From: a virus
Virus record (IMG/VR): IMGVR_UViG_3300042303_000041
Span: 1-64,000 of that record
Reading direction: 5' to 3' (one strand)
DNA: 64,000 nt
The notes under the pieces are model-generated. The model saw only the letters and a program-made list of their open reading frames with translations. It was not told the origin of the DNA and made no database searches. Positions 24,939 through 32,824 of the stretch are shown one piece after another. A program made the position numbers and the translations under genes. How positions within the stretch are numbered: the stretch's first letter is position 1; every line of letters begins with the position of its first letter.

Positions 24939-25959
24939 GTTTTTTAGAGGTTTCATAAAGAGCAAAACTAGCTAAATTCTTGGCTTTAGATTCGCACATG
25001 ATATCATGTGTTGGAAGGAAACCTAATACCCAGTCGTTTGATGCAGTATTCCAGTAAAAATCTGAATGTGCACGCAGCTTGGCTTTCTTGTAGCCCATAT
25101 CTTTTAGGATTGCCATATCTGGTTGGGTAGTAACAGCATGCTCAATGAGATAATCTTCACGAGATTGTGAGTAATGCATAGTTGGACGAACACCACGCCA
25201 CGATTCAATAACACGTTGAACACGAATATCTTTAGGATCGATCCACTCGCCTTCGCGACACCAGTGATGATGGACGTCAAGAACAATAGGTAGCAAGTCG
25301 GCTAGTTCTAGAGAGTCGTCAAGACCCCATGCATTTTCTTCGTTTTCGATAGTGATGCAGTTACGTGCTTCAGTAGAAAGACGTTTGTAAGCAGCACGAA
25401 TACCTGCAGGACCAAGTTTACCTGAGATATGCACGTTGATTTTAAAGTCTTGGAATGTTTTACCATAACCCATCATACGTACCATGTCTGCATGGTATTC
25501 GAATTCGTCAATAGAGTTATTTACAATACCAGGATTCTCAGAAGCAAGTACAGTAAATTGTCCTGGATGGAAAGACAAACGAACGTTAGATGCACGTGCT
25601 ACTTCGCCGATTTTGGCAAAGCAGTATTCCATTAGCTTTAGTACATCTGCACGTTTGTAAAAATAAGACCAGTCGGCATGTGTGTAAACTGGAAGGATAT
25701 CACTAGACAAGCGAACCATGCGCAGCCGTTCAGGTAGGTTTGATACTTTAATAACAAGATTAAGAGTATTCTGCAGGTTTTGTTTTACAATACCCCATAG
25801 TTTTTCTTCAGCTACAGTACGAGATTGACGACCGAGCCAAGCAATGGTAGTTGTACCAGTACTATACTTACGTGCGTCGTCTTTTAGACCAATGCCATCT
25901 ACTTGAGTAGCATTGTCGATCCACTTGCACGCAAAACCGATTTTACCTATCGTAGTCAT
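24934..25959 (-). CDS. uvsE: UV damage endonuclease (UvdE/UvsE family)
   Basis: 341 aa. UvdE TIM-barrel motifs: 'IGFACKWI', 'VRLSFHPGQFTVLASEN', 'EYHADMVRMMGYGKTFQDFK', 'ITIENEENAW', 'VLDVHHHWC'. The metal-binding His and Glu residues are present. It nicks 5' of UV photoproducts. A light-exposed aquatic phage would benefit. ATGA overlap with the following membrane protein. Confidence 0.88.
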   Translation of the reverse strand: MTTIGKIGFACKWIDNATQVDGIGLKDDARKYSTGTTTIAWLGRQSRTVAEEKLWGIVKQNLQNTLNLVIKVSNLPERLRMVRLSSDILPVYTHADWSYFYKRADVLKLMEYCFAKIGEVARASNVRLSFHPGQFTVLASENPGIVNNSIDEFEYHADMVRMMGYGKTFQDFKINVHISGKLGPAGIRAAYKRLSTEARNCITIENEENAWGLDDSLELADLLPIVLDVHHHWCREGEWIDPKDIRVQRVIESWRGVRPTMHYSQSREDYLIEHAVTTQPDMAILKDMGYKKAKLRAHSDFYWNTASNDWVLGFLPTHDIMCESKAKNLASFALYETSKKL

Positions 25960-26240
25960 AGCATCCTAATTAAACCAACAATATCAATAGTTACCAACAG
26001 GAGATAGTTAGCCAACATGCCAAATGATTTCCTAGTACTAGCAGCCCAAGCATACATAGCACAGCCAAGGATCCAAATAGGATATAAGATAAGCAATGGA
26101 GGATTAGGGACAGTGACTGCCATAGTAATCGCACAGCCAATGCTAATACCCCAAGCAAGCAACTCAACAATAAACCGAATCCTATTAGAGTACCAATCAT
26201 CACGAATCCAATTTAATGTAGGTTTTAAATACTCAAGCAT
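25956..26240 (-). CDS. Small multi-pass membrane protein (PnuC-like appearance)
   Basis: 94 aa, three hydrophobic segments at about 22-42, 47-68 and 74-93. 'NPPLLILYPIWILGCAMYAW' and 'ASTRKSFGMLANY' recur in small phage membrane proteins that look like a PnuC fragment. Transport function is unproven. Confidence 0.5.
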   Translation of the reverse strand: MLEYLKPTLNWIRDDWYSNRIRFIVELLAWGISIGCAITMAVTVPNPPLLILYPIWILGCAMYAWAASTRKSFGMLANYLLLVTIDIVGLIRML

Positions 26241-26721
26241 GAATTGCCTTTAGCTGAAGAAGAATAGAATCAAGAATTTTATTCGTTTCAGAGGCACTAG
26301 TGTGAAGAATACCATTACCACCTTTCTCATTGAAAGGAGTGATACATCCAATAGAGTCGTCAATTAATATAGAAGTCGGGGTTGCGTATGCAGCTTTTTC
26401 TATTTTGCTATGAACAAAGTTAGCTTTGTATGGAATGTTCTTAGCTTGAAGCCAGTTTAACTTTTGGTACTTGGCTGCGCTAGCTTGGAATGGGTCATGT
26501 GTTCCCATCGAGGTAAGAATCTCAATAGTGATTCTATCCAAACGTGACACATGATTCAGCAACTCTGCGGTGTCTGGCATAAAGTCCAGCTTCTCAAAGA
26601 TTTTTTCATCCATCACAGCAGAACGAAATCGTTTACGATCTGTTTTGTTGGGATCAAGTTTAATGTATTCTTTGTTGAAGTCAGCTAGGACTCCATCCAT
26701 GTCTAAGTATAGTGTAATCAT
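26233..26721 (-). CDS. HAD-family 5'(3')-deoxyribonucleotidase
   Basis: 162 aa from ATG 26721. HAD motif I 'YLDMDGVLADF', motif II 'EILTSMGTHD', Lys region and 'SILIDDSIGCITPF' (motif IV). It dephosphorylates deoxynucleoside monophosphates. ATG follows the -10 box by exactly 6 nt with no Shine-Dalgarno: probably leaderless. Confidence 0.75.
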   Translation of the reverse strand: MITLYLDMDGVLADFNKEYIKLDPNKTDRKRFRSAVMDEKIFEKLDFMPDTAELLNHVSRLDRITIEILTSMGTHDPFQASAAKYQKLNWLQAKNIPYKANFVHSKIEKAAYATPTSILIDDSIGCITPFNEKGGNGILHTSASETNKILDSILLQLKAIHA

Positions 26722-26727
26722 AATCTT

Positions 26728-26756
26728 ATTATACCGCAAAGCTGATTAAAAGTAAA
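26728..26756 (-). promoter_or_regulatory. Early promoter, leaderless type
   Basis: TTTACT (26751-26756), 17-bp spacer, TATAAT (26728-26733), then 6 nt to ATG 26721. Confidence 0.85.
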
Positions 26757-26759
26757 GGG

Positions 26760-27140
26760 TTATTTTGCAACAAATTTGGTGAAATCTGGAGGTTGCCAGC
26801 CTTCGGGTTTAAGGATCTTTCCGTCTGCTCGACGAATAACCTTACCAGTTGTAGGGTCAATTTTAGAAAGATTACTTTGCGCACCTTCTTCCCATGCAGA
26901 TTCACAATCCCATCCACGTGCTTTCATGTAGCCGATGATAACCCACATCATATCAAAACATGCATCGAGTTGTTCAACATCATCATTTTCATCTACAGCT
27001 TCCCAAAATTCTTCTACTTCTTCTTTGATAAGATTTTGGTAGAGATTAGCAAGGTCAGATACAGCAGGATCAGGTTCACTTGGAAATGACTGTCCTGCTG
27101 CATTCAAGAAAGTAGTTACATCGGTAAAAACTTTATTCAT
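26760..27140 (-). CDS. MazG/HisE-like nucleotide pyrophosphohydrolase
   Basis: 126 aa from ATG 27140 (MNKVFTDVTTFLNAAGQ). 'LIKEEVEEFWEAVDEND' and 'DACFDMMWVIIGYM' give the E-x-x-E and D metal-binding helices of the MazG superfamily. Likely cleaves dNTPs or alarmones. A second MazG-like gene lies at 56626. Confidence 0.7.
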   Translation of the reverse strand: MNKVFTDVTTFLNAAGQSFPSEPDPAVSDLANLYQNLIKEEVEEFWEAVDENDDVEQLDACFDMMWVIIGYMKARGWDCESAWEEGAQSNLSKIDPTTGKVIRRADGKILKPEGWQPPDFTKFVAK

Positions 27141-27412
27141 CGGTTTCTTCCAGTATCCCAATAATTAGGGGCATGTTGAACTGTATCTTCGCTAGCACCA
27201 ACAGTAGCATTCATTGCATCCATAGCAGAAAAGTCATAACTGGATTTGTAGTAGGTTTCTTCTTCTACGATATCTAAAACACCTGTATGCCAGAATCCAC
27301 ACCCACGCAAGAATAAATCAATATTCTCTAGAACATCAGGCAAATATTCTTTATCAAATTCATAGGTGTTTTTCTCACCAGTTTCATGTTCAGCAATTAG
27401 TGTAAATTTCAT
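27137..27412 (-). CDS. Conserved hypothetical protein
   Basis: 91 aa: a beta-strand start and acidic body ('EYLPDVLENIDLFLRGCGFW'). No family recognised; overlaps the MazG-like start by 4 nt. Confidence 0.5.
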   Translation of the reverse strand: MKFTLIAEHETGEKNTYEFDKEYLPDVLENIDLFLRGCGFWHTGVLDIVEEETYYKSSYDFSAMDAMNATVGASEDTVQHAPNYWDTGRNR

Positions 27413-27413
27413 T

Positions 27414-27578
27414 TCATTCTTTCTTTCTTAAAGTCCAAGAGCCATCTTTGTTGTCGATCCATTCAATGTTATCTCCAACCTTCCATCCAGCTGACTCCAT
27501 CAAGGAATCAGGGAATTCTATAATAAGATCCTTTGTTTTTGGATCTTCCTGTATTTCTAGTGTGTATACTTCACTCAT
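27414..27578 (-). CDS. AbrB/MazE-like small protein
   Basis: 54 aa (MSEVYTLEIQEDPKTKD...). 'IIEFPDSLMESAGWKVGDNIEW' is the swapped-hairpin AbrB/SpoVT motif. Possibly a DNA-binding or assembly module; no toxin lies next to it. Start overlaps the upstream stop by 8 nt; shorter than 60 aa, so easily missed. Confidence 0.6.
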   Translation of the reverse strand: MSEVYTLEIQEDPKTKDLIIEFPDSLMESAGWKVGDNIEWIDNKDGSWTLRKKE

Positions 27579-27906
27579 AGTTTATCTCCAACCAATTTGT
27601 TTCTTCAGGTAGAACCTCAATAGTGATTCCATTCTTTTCTGCCTTATCAATCATGTTTTCTAGAACACCATGACCATACATATTTGCACCATACGTATCT
27701 TTATGACACTGATAGACAGAACCAGAGGAACCCTCAAAGGAATATACATATCCTTCAAGAGTTGCCTTAGTAATGCCACTGTTTAGCTTCCATGAATCAC
27801 TACCTGCCCACCCACCATACCAACAGGCAAATACCTTATGGATAGATGGGTGCGTGCCGCTGCTAATTTTAATCACCAGCCACTTGTCGGGTATATATTC
27901 ACTCAT
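27571..27906 (-). CDS. Conserved hypothetical protein
   Basis: 111 aa. 'KVFACWYGGWAGSDSWKLNS' and 'CHKDTYGANMYGHGVLENMI' look like a small globular phage protein of unknown function. Two nt after the metallophosphoesterase gene stop. Confidence 0.5.
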   Translation of the reverse strand: MSEYIPDKWLVIKISSGTHPSIHKVFACWYGGWAGSDSWKLNSGITKATLEGYVYSFEGSSGSVYQCHKDTYGANMYGHGVLENMIDKAEKNGITIEVLPEETNWLEINYE

Positions 27907-27907
27907 A

Positions 27908-28855
27908 TCAAATCTCTACAACTTTCAGTTCAAAAGTATTGGCAATTTCTTCGTACTTTATGTAACCACGTGGGTTGCAAACAATACGAGTATCACCAAT
28001 CTTGTAGTCGTAACGTTCATGAGTATGACCATGAATCCACAACTTGATACCTGGACGATCCAAAATGAATTCGTCTAAGTCTGAGTGGTATCCACCATTC
28101 ATCAGCTGGTCCTCTTTGTATCGAGGATGGCAACTTTGATGACTAGGTGTATGATGACCAATCACAACAATGCTAGTCCATGCAGGAGTGTCCTCGTATA
28201 CTTGTTTAATGTAACCAAGAGACTTTTCATGTTCTTCCACTGCATCTTCTGCACTAAACAATGCAGTGCGAGTTCGGAATGTAGGAATCTGACGACCATC
28301 TTCCGTAACTTCAAATGTCTTGTAAGAAACCTCGCGAGAGCTATTGTCAACACAGCGGAAATCGTTCATGCAAGACTTCATATGAAACAACGTAAGTGGA
28401 TCACGCTTGTTCATATCAGTCCACAGAGTACTGCCGATAAAACGAATACCATTGAACTCAAACACATCTCGATCCATAATTTGCAGATTCTTGATATAAC
28501 CTAGCTTTTCACGGAGACGTGGAATAGTCTTTGGAAAGTCTCCATGGTAGTGTTCATGGTTACCAGCTATGTATAGAACGTGCTTGAACTCGGCAGCAGC
28601 TGTTTGAAAGAAACGATGCCATTGCTGAGAACGACTATTCTCACCAACTAGGTTAAGTGAGTCAAAATCGTTTAGATCCTTGGCAACACAGATGTCACCT
28701 GCAAGAATTAGGATATCCACATTCCCTGGATTCTTAAGCTCAATACTTCCAAACTCCAAGTGAACGTCTGAACAAATAGCTACACGTGCTGCATGACCCT
28801 TGGTTAGCTTTACACTAACTTCGTCACCAACACCAAATTTACTTTGCAATCCCAT
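27908..28855 (-). CDS. Calcineurin-like metallophosphoesterase
   Basis: 315 aa. Motifs in order: D-x-H in 'ICSDVHLEFG', 'LAGDI', 'GNHEHY', 'GHHTPSH', 'WIHGHTHERYDY', all metal ligands present. May hydrolyse phosphodiesters or cyclic nucleotides; substrate unknown. A second metallophosphoesterase is at 48443. Confidence 0.8.
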   Translation of the reverse strand: MGLQSKFGVGDEVSVKLTKGHAARVAICSDVHLEFGSIELKNPGNVDILILAGDICVAKDLNDFDSLNLVGENSRSQQWHRFFQTAAAEFKHVLYIAGNHEHYHGDFPKTIPRLREKLGYIKNLQIMDRDVFEFNGIRFIGSTLWTDMNKRDPLTLFHMKSCMNDFRCVDNSSREVSYKTFEVTEDGRQIPTFRTRTALFSAEDAVEEHEKSLGYIKQVYEDTPAWTSIVVIGHHTPSHQSCHPRYKEDQLMNGGYHSDLDEFILDRPGIKLWIHGHTHERYDYKIGDTRIVCNPRGYIKYEEIANTFELKVVEI

Positions 28856-29015
28856 TATTTACTCCACATTTTACGTACGGATTATCACAATTCCGCACAG
28901 GTACTTTAACTTTTACAGGCACATAGCTATTATACGAGTCTTTTACTGAAAAGTCAAATTTATTTGTAGTACAACCAGTTAGCATAATTGCAAACGACAA
29001 TAAGACAACTTTCAT
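28839..29015 (-). CDS. Small lipoprotein
   Basis: 58 aa from ATG 29015. Signal MKVVLLSFAIMLTGC with lipobox L-T-G-C (Cys15); the mature part is a short Cys-containing tail. Overlaps the metallophosphoesterase start. Confidence 0.6.
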   Translation of the reverse strand: MKVVLLSFAIMLTGCTTNKFDFSVKDSYNSYVPVKVKVPVRNCDNPYVKCGVNNGIAK

Positions 29016-29016
29016 T

Positions 29017-29250
29017 TTAGAACTTTCGTAGTATTTCTTTAGCTTCACGATACCCACTTTGATCGACCTTTTGCTCCAGGGCACGCATCTCAAAATCTAC
29101 ATCATCCCCACTTCGAGCGAAGCGAGACATCTGTACCGTACCCCATGCACTGGGAGTAGTAAGTGTCCACTGGGTTGGAGTATAATCCTTGGCAGAGATC
29201 GTGATAGACTGATACTTATATTTACTCAAATCAACGCTATACTTTTTCAT
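29017..29250 (-). CDS. Hypothetical protein
   Basis: 77 aa from ATG 29250 (MKKYSVDLSKYKYQSITIS), in ATGA overlap with the upstream tiny membrane protein. Beta-rich start, helical end. No family recognised. Confidence 0.45.
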   Translation of the reverse strand: MKKYSVDLSKYKYQSITISAKDYTPTQWTLTTPSAWGTVQMSRFARSGDDVDFEMRALEQKVDQSGYREAKEILRKF

Positions 29251-29351
29251 AGTACTCCAATAATAAAAATAAACAAGGCTATGTACGGTGCACCACAAAT
29301 GAATGCAAACATTGCTAGGATTGTGGCAAAGAATGCCTTATCACTGCCCAT
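29247..29351 (-). CDS. Very small membrane protein
   Basis: 34 aa from ATG 29351, 6 nt after GGAG (MGSDKAFFATILAMFAFICG...). One long hydrophobic helix. A GTG at 29405 would give 52 aa but lacks a close ribosome site. Coupled by ATGA to the next gene. Confidence 0.5.
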   Translation of the reverse strand: MGSDKAFFATILAMFAFICGAPYIALFIFIIGVL

Positions 29352-29475
29352 CTTTAGCTCCACAGTTGCAGGATCTTCCCTGATTACATTCTTGATTACA
29401 TCCACTCTTGGGTAATCTCCGAACGATTGTTATCGCCATGGCTACCACGATTAGTATAATTAGTAATGTAATCAT
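29341..29475 (-). CDS. Small membrane protein with Cys-rich tail
   Basis: 44 aa: hydrophobic helix (MITLLIILIVVAMAITIV) then 'CNQECNQGRSCNCGAKDGQ'. The C-x3-C-Q-G-R-x-C-x-C tail recurs in small phage membrane proteins. ATGA overlap with the upstream paralogue gene. Confidence 0.6.
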   Translation of the reverse strand: MITLLIILIVVAMAITIVRRLPKSGCNQECNQGRSCNCGAKDGQ

Positions 29476-29705
29476 TCTTCAACTCCGAAATGTTTTTGTA
29501 TGTCTGCAATACACCTACGGACTTCCATGTCCTCACGGTTCAAATCACCCATGAATCGCTTTTGTAGGACGGAGATAGTTTCTTTGAGAATTAACTCGGC
29601 GAACTCTTTATCATAATCGTATCGGCGACCAAAAGAGGAATCCTCATTCCTCTCCATGTGGTTCATGTATGCAATATTTGAAAGTTCTTTCATTCGTTCA
29701 TTCAT
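29472..29705 (-). CDS. Tandem paralogue 3 (HFGVE family)
   Basis: 77 aa. MNERMKELSNIA start, 'FAELILKETI', C-terminal 'IADIQKHFGVEE'. Same end motif and head as the two genes upstream, so this is a tandem duplication. Function unknown. Confidence 0.6.
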   Translation of the reverse strand: MNERMKELSNIAYMNHMERNEDSSFGRRYDYDKEFAELILKETISVLQKRFMGDLNREDMEVRRCIADIQKHFGVEE

Positions 29706-29932
29706 TATTCAACTCCGAAATGTTTCCTAATCTTTTTAGAACACTCGCTGACAACATACCCGTTTGATTCTAATTCGGATACTGCCCAACATTGAGCGAT
29801 ACATTCTCGCATAATCAACTCGGCGAACTTTTCTAGTGTCTGCTCTGAAACACTAACTGGACTTCCTTGTTCAGGATAACGAACTTTGATTTCGTCACTA
29901 TCTTCCCAGAGTTGTTTAATTCGTTCGTTCAT
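29705..29932 (-). CDS. Tandem paralogue 2 (HFGVE family)
   Basis: 75 aa. MNERIKQLWEDS start, 'KFAELIMRECIAQC', C-terminal 'SKKIRKHFGVE'. Overlaps its neighbours by 1 and 4 nt. Confidence 0.6.
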   Translation of the reverse strand: MNERIKQLWEDSDEIKVRYPEQGSPVSVSEQTLEKFAELIMRECIAQCWAVSELESNGYVVSECSKKIRKHFGVE

Positions 29933-30258
29933 TCTTCAATCCCAAAATGTTCTTTCAATATGAGGTCTGGCCAAGTTTCATCACCTTCATGGTCGCTTGC
30001 CCTGTATATTTTTCCATCCAATTCATCGATACATTCCCGAACAATAATCTCAGTATACCTAGCCAGTGCTGCTTCCCACATATCACGATCTAAGCCTAGC
30101 CCATAGACATCGAGTCCAGAGGATCTAGCTGCACTACGCAGGATATCCTTGTGTGTAACACGCTTAACCTCTATAGGCTCCAGTGTTACCTTGGGAATAC
30201 ACCCATGATTTAAACAGTGAGCCACAGTCTCGCATTCGTTGCAAATGTTATATGTCAT
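29929..30258 (-). CDS. Tandem paralogue 1 (HFGVE family) with N-terminal Cys module
   Basis: 109 aa. An extra N-terminal 'CNECETVAHCLNHGC' may bind zinc; then 'YTEIIVRECIDELDG' and C-terminal 'LKEHFGIEE'. First gene after a structured leader (30265-30355). Confidence 0.58.
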   Translation of the reverse strand: MTYNICNECETVAHCLNHGCIPKVTLEPIEVKRVTHKDILRSAARSSGLDVYGLGLDRDMWEAALARYTEIIVRECIDELDGKIYRASDHEGDETWPDLILKEHFGIEE

Positions 30259-30264
30259 GATAAA

Positions 30265-30355
30265 CCTTTTCTAGAGAGGGTATCGGGTCGCAACCCTCTA
30301 CCTGTTAAAATTTTTCGGCGGCGATTTTTGGGACAAAGTGAACCCAAAGTGTGTA
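30265..30355 (-). promoter_or_regulatory. Structured leader of the HFGVE paralogue operon
   Basis: Two minus-strand hairpins: TTTGGG/CCCAAA (about 30323-30345) and AGAGGGT/ACCCTCT (about 30272-30301). Possible attenuator or processing site; no known class recognised. Confidence 0.35.
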
Positions 30356-30361
30356 ACCCTA

Positions 30362-30532
30362 TTAAAAGGACTCTATCCATGCAATGTGTATGGCTCTTGC
30401 TTCTTTTAGTGTTAGCTCTGGGAATGCAGCATGCAGGAATGGAGCAGCGCCCCACATATTAGTTACCCCTGAATCACGGAGCTCAACTAGGAAATCGAAA
30501 TACTCTTGCATGGTGTTGGATGATGTAGTCAT
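30362..30532 (-). CDS. Conserved small phage protein
   Basis: 56 aa (MTTSSNTMQEYFDFLVELRD...). The pattern 'LRDSGVTNMWGAAPFLHAAF' and C-terminal 'EARAIHIAWIESF' recurs in many tailed phages. No ribosome site is visible before the ATG. Role unknown. Confidence 0.6.
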   Translation of the reverse strand: MTTSSNTMQEYFDFLVELRDSGVTNMWGAAPFLHAAFPELTLKEARAIHIAWIESF

Positions 30533-30628
30533 AGGAGAGAATAAATGTGTGTGGGGGTTTAAGTCGTTATTAGGCTAAGGGAGGAGTCCCGTTGAATTAA
30601 AACGGCAGTGCTAAGTCTAATTAAAACA

Positions 30629-30844
30629 CTATATTTTCATAATATTAGTCAACACTTTTGTTGCATCTTGCAAGCACAGTGGCTCATCTTCTGCAACACT
30701 CAGCATCATCAGTTGTTCCAGTGTTGCAATCTCACTTGCATCCTGTGTACTCTTCCACTCATCATACTGCTCAGTAGACTCCATGGACCACATAGTGTCC
30801 AGGAGTGTAACTTGTCGCTTTGTAAGTCCAGTAATAGTAGGCAT
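30629..30844 (-). CDS. Conserved small phage protein
   Basis: 71 aa. 'MPTITGLTKRQVTLLDTMWS' is a recurring phage signature; the rest is helical and acidic. It follows the AAA+ gene by 7 nt. Function unknown. Confidence 0.55.
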   Translation of the reverse strand: MPTITGLTKRQVTLLDTMWSMESTEQYDEWKSTQDASEIATLEQLMMLSVAEDEPLCLQDATKVLTNIMKI

Positions 30845-30851
30845 GTGTTCC

Positions 30852-31784
30852 TTAAGCAGTCAACATGTAAGTAGCCAAGTCTTTCCAGTCCTTGTTAGAG
30901 GCACGGATCTTGCTAACAGCAATCAAGGTGCGCAAGGAGATTTCTTTGCAATCACTCTTGAGTTCACGAATCAAGGACAAGGCATCTGTCTTAACAGCAG
31001 CATCGTACTCAGGCAGGAACTCATCGCTCTTTGCAATGTACTCCATACGATCGATCTTTTGGTCCAAGGTCATGGACAAGTCGATCATCATGGAACGACT
31101 ACGGATAGCTTGGTCGATCTTGTCCTGATCCATGTTGGAGATAAAGATAACACGACCTTCGAAGGAGAAGGAACGTGGCAGATCTTCGTCTTTCATGTCT
31201 GCATTCCAGGAGATGATACGCTTACCATAGGAGTCAAGAGCACCTTTGAGCAGGTTCAGTGCAACAGCATCCTTCAACACAGCATCGCAGTCGTCAAACA
31301 CGATGATAGACTTTTGGTTCTCAAACAGGGTACGATACAAACCCTTGGCAGTAGAGTAACCTTTGACCATAGTAAAGCACTTGCTAGCATTGATCTTTTC
31401 GCCAACAGCAAAATCACCCAAGTCAGAGATGTCCTTAAAACCATTGGCTTCCAAGGTCTTAATCACAGTGAATGTCTTGCCGAGACCACCTTCGCCAGTG
31501 ATCACAGCAGAAGGCTGAACAGAGGATGCCACCATGGACACCAGCTTTTCTACGAAACCAAAGCGAGCATTGATGCCAAACTTTGCTTCACGATCAGCAG
31601 ACTTTTTAGCAGATGCTTTGTCAGCAGCAATAAAGTTGATTTTGGAACCAGCCATCTCTTCGAGACGACGTTCCACGTATGCACGACCCACAGAGCGGAC
31701 CACGACTTTACCATTCAGGGAGCCAACAAATTTGCCAGAGGCGGAATCAAAGGAGACAGAGACGTTCATTTCAAGTTCTTTCAT
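30852..31784 (-). CDS. AAA+ ATPase
   Basis: 310 aa from ATG 31784. Walker A 'GEGGLGKT', Walker B 'IIVFDDCD', sensor-like 'VIFISNMDQ' and Arg-finger region 'QAIRSRSMMIDL'. The N-terminal 65 residues form a separate small beta domain. Resembles phage ATPases with unknown clients. Expressed from its own cassette promoter at 31800. Confidence 0.75.
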   Translation of the reverse strand: MKELEMNVSVSFDSASGKFVGSLNGKVVVRSVGRAYVERRLEEMAGSKINFIAADKASAKKSADREAKFGINARFGFVEKLVSMVASSVQPSAVITGEGGLGKTFTVIKTLEANGFKDISDLGDFAVGEKINASKCFTMVKGYSTAKGLYRTLFENQKSIIVFDDCDAVLKDAVALNLLKGALDSYGKRIISWNADMKDEDLPRSFSFEGRVIFISNMDQDKIDQAIRSRSMMIDLSMTLDQKIDRMEYIAKSDEFLPEYDAAVKTDALSLIRELKSDCKEISLRTLIAVSKIRASNKDWKDLATYMLTA

Positions 31785-31799
31785 AATCACAATAGAGTT

Positions 31800-31848
31800 A
31801 TTATACAGTATCGACGAATTAAAGTAAACACCCTACAGTCTTAGGGGT
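31800..31848 (-). promoter_or_regulatory. Hairpin plus early promoter cassette
   Basis: TTTACT (31823-31828), 17 bp, TATAAT (31800-31805); upstream hairpin CCCCTA/TAGGG (31829-31848) that also forms the last codons of the upstream 50-aa ORF. Confidence 0.8.
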
Positions 31849-31971
31849 TATTCCTGTTTCCACAGTCTCTCTAGAGATCAGGACACCACGATAAGCAGTC
31901 GCATATGTCTCTGCCAGTGCCTTAATTCCGAATACTAAGGTTTTACCACTAGGAAACAACACTGTATACAT
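31819..31971 (-). CDS. Small conserved phage protein
   Basis: 50 aa from ATG 31971 with GAGGA 7 nt upstream (MYTVLFPSGKTLVFGIKALA...). 'LAETYATAYRGVLIS' is a pattern I know from small phage proteins. Its 3' end overlaps the downstream cassette's hairpin and -35 box. Confidence 0.5.
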   Translation of the reverse strand: MYTVLFPSGKTLVFGIKALAETYATAYRGVLISRETVETGITPKTVGCLL

Positions 31972-32002
31972 TAATCTATCCTCATCATCCAGTAACACAG
32001 TT

Positions 32003-32031
32003 ATTCTACATCAAAGTCAAATAAAAATCAA
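32003..32031 (-). promoter_or_regulatory. Early promoter
   Basis: TTGATT (32026-32031), 17 bp, TAGAAT (32003-32008), a weaker member of the promoter family that overlaps the stop of the upstream gene. Confidence 0.6.
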
Positions 32032-32192
32032 CTATTTTTGTTCATTGCAAGCACACCAGACAGCATTATTGCAAGTCCACACACTGCGATTAGGGTCAAT
32101 TGCACCAAGGATGCAGCAGGATCGACTTCCATAGTGCCTACAGCACCGTAAACCATCATGAAACCAACACCAGCACGTATCGAACCACTCAT
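32028..32192 (-). CDS. Small membrane protein
   Basis: 54 aa from ATG 32192 with AGGAG (MSGSIRAGVGFMMVYGAVGT...). Two hydrophobic segments; 'GSIRAGVGF' to 'GVLAMN' recurs in phage membrane proteins. It replaces the Cys/Trp-rich alternative frame covering the same bases. Confidence 0.6.
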   Translation of the reverse strand: MSGSIRAGVGFMMVYGAVGTMEVDPAASLVQLTLIAVCGLAIMLSGVLAMNKNS

Positions 32193-32214
32193 TTTTCACT
32201 CCTAATATACAATA

Positions 32215-32262
32215 ATTATACCGCAAAGCCGAATTAAAGTAAAGACCCTACAGTTATGAGGG
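32215..32262 (-). promoter_or_regulatory. Hairpin plus early promoter cassette
   Basis: TTTACT (32238-32243), 17 bp, TATAAT (32215-32220); hairpin AACCCTC/GAGGGT-type stem at 32244-32262, directly after the upstream stop. Confidence 0.8.
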
Positions 32263-32264
32263 TT

Positions 32265-32555
32265 TTACATGCCATCCAGTGTCCATAGGTCGCCATCCTG
32301 CACAAATTGACCACGTTTCAGTGGTGGTTCCTTGCCTGGTAGTGCCATATCTGGTTCATCACCATGATTTAAATTATATTTGACTTGCTCGGCACTATCA
32401 TTACCACTATTCATGTACTTTGATTGCTTTAATGACAGTATTTGCTTGTGTTCGTCACTGTGTATGCGGCTATTACCACATGAGCGTGAGCAGTATGGAC
32501 CTCTTTTATAGTGAATTTCACCACAGGTCGGACATTCTTTTTCTTTATATGCCAT
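32265..32555 (-). CDS. Zinc-finger-like small protein
   Basis: 96 aa. 'CPTCGEIHYKRGPYCSRSCG' gives a C-x2-C...C-x3-C ribbon. The rest is polar. Possible nucleic-acid-binding protein. Confidence 0.55.
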   Translation of the reverse strand: MAYKEKECPTCGEIHYKRGPYCSRSCGNSRIHSDEHKQILSLKQSKYMNSGNDSAEQVKYNLNHGDEPDMALPGKEPPLKRGQFVQDGDLWTLDGM

Positions 32556-32621
32556 TTTATTTGAGGGTAATCATAGATAAGCACTATTTAGCACGGTGCG
32601 ATAACCACGAAAATAACACGA

Positions 32622-32822
32622 CTAAATAGCACCATTCATTCTCTCTACACACACCCTACATGTTTGGTCATAGTATGTTTCCCTAATTGCATCATTATCT
32701 GATAAGCAATATGGACATGCAATATCCTTAGTGTTAACCTTTGCTGGTCTATGGTTTCTTTTATTATTTGCACTTATTATACGTTGTGTACGTATTCTCT
32801 CTATTAGTTCATATAGGTTCAT
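32622..32822 (-). CDS. Zinc-ribbon small protein
   Basis: 66 aa, basic N-terminus, then 'CPYCLSDND' and 'CRVCVERMNG': a C-x2-C/C-x2-C zinc site. Confidence 0.52.
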   Translation of the reverse strand: MNLYELIERIRTQRIISANNKRNHRPAKVNTKDIACPYCLSDNDAIRETYYDQTCRVCVERMNGAI

Positions 32823-32824
32823 AT

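Noticed and set aside
30783-31844. 353-codon plus-strand ORF
   Set aside because: Antisense to the AAA+ ATPase gene, which has Walker motifs and its own promoter; the plus-strand product has no recognisable family.
32032-32226. 64-aa Cys/Trp-rich minus-strand ORF
   Set aside because: It overlaps the promoter at 32215; the alternative frame (32028-32192) has a ribosome site and looks like a known small membrane protein.
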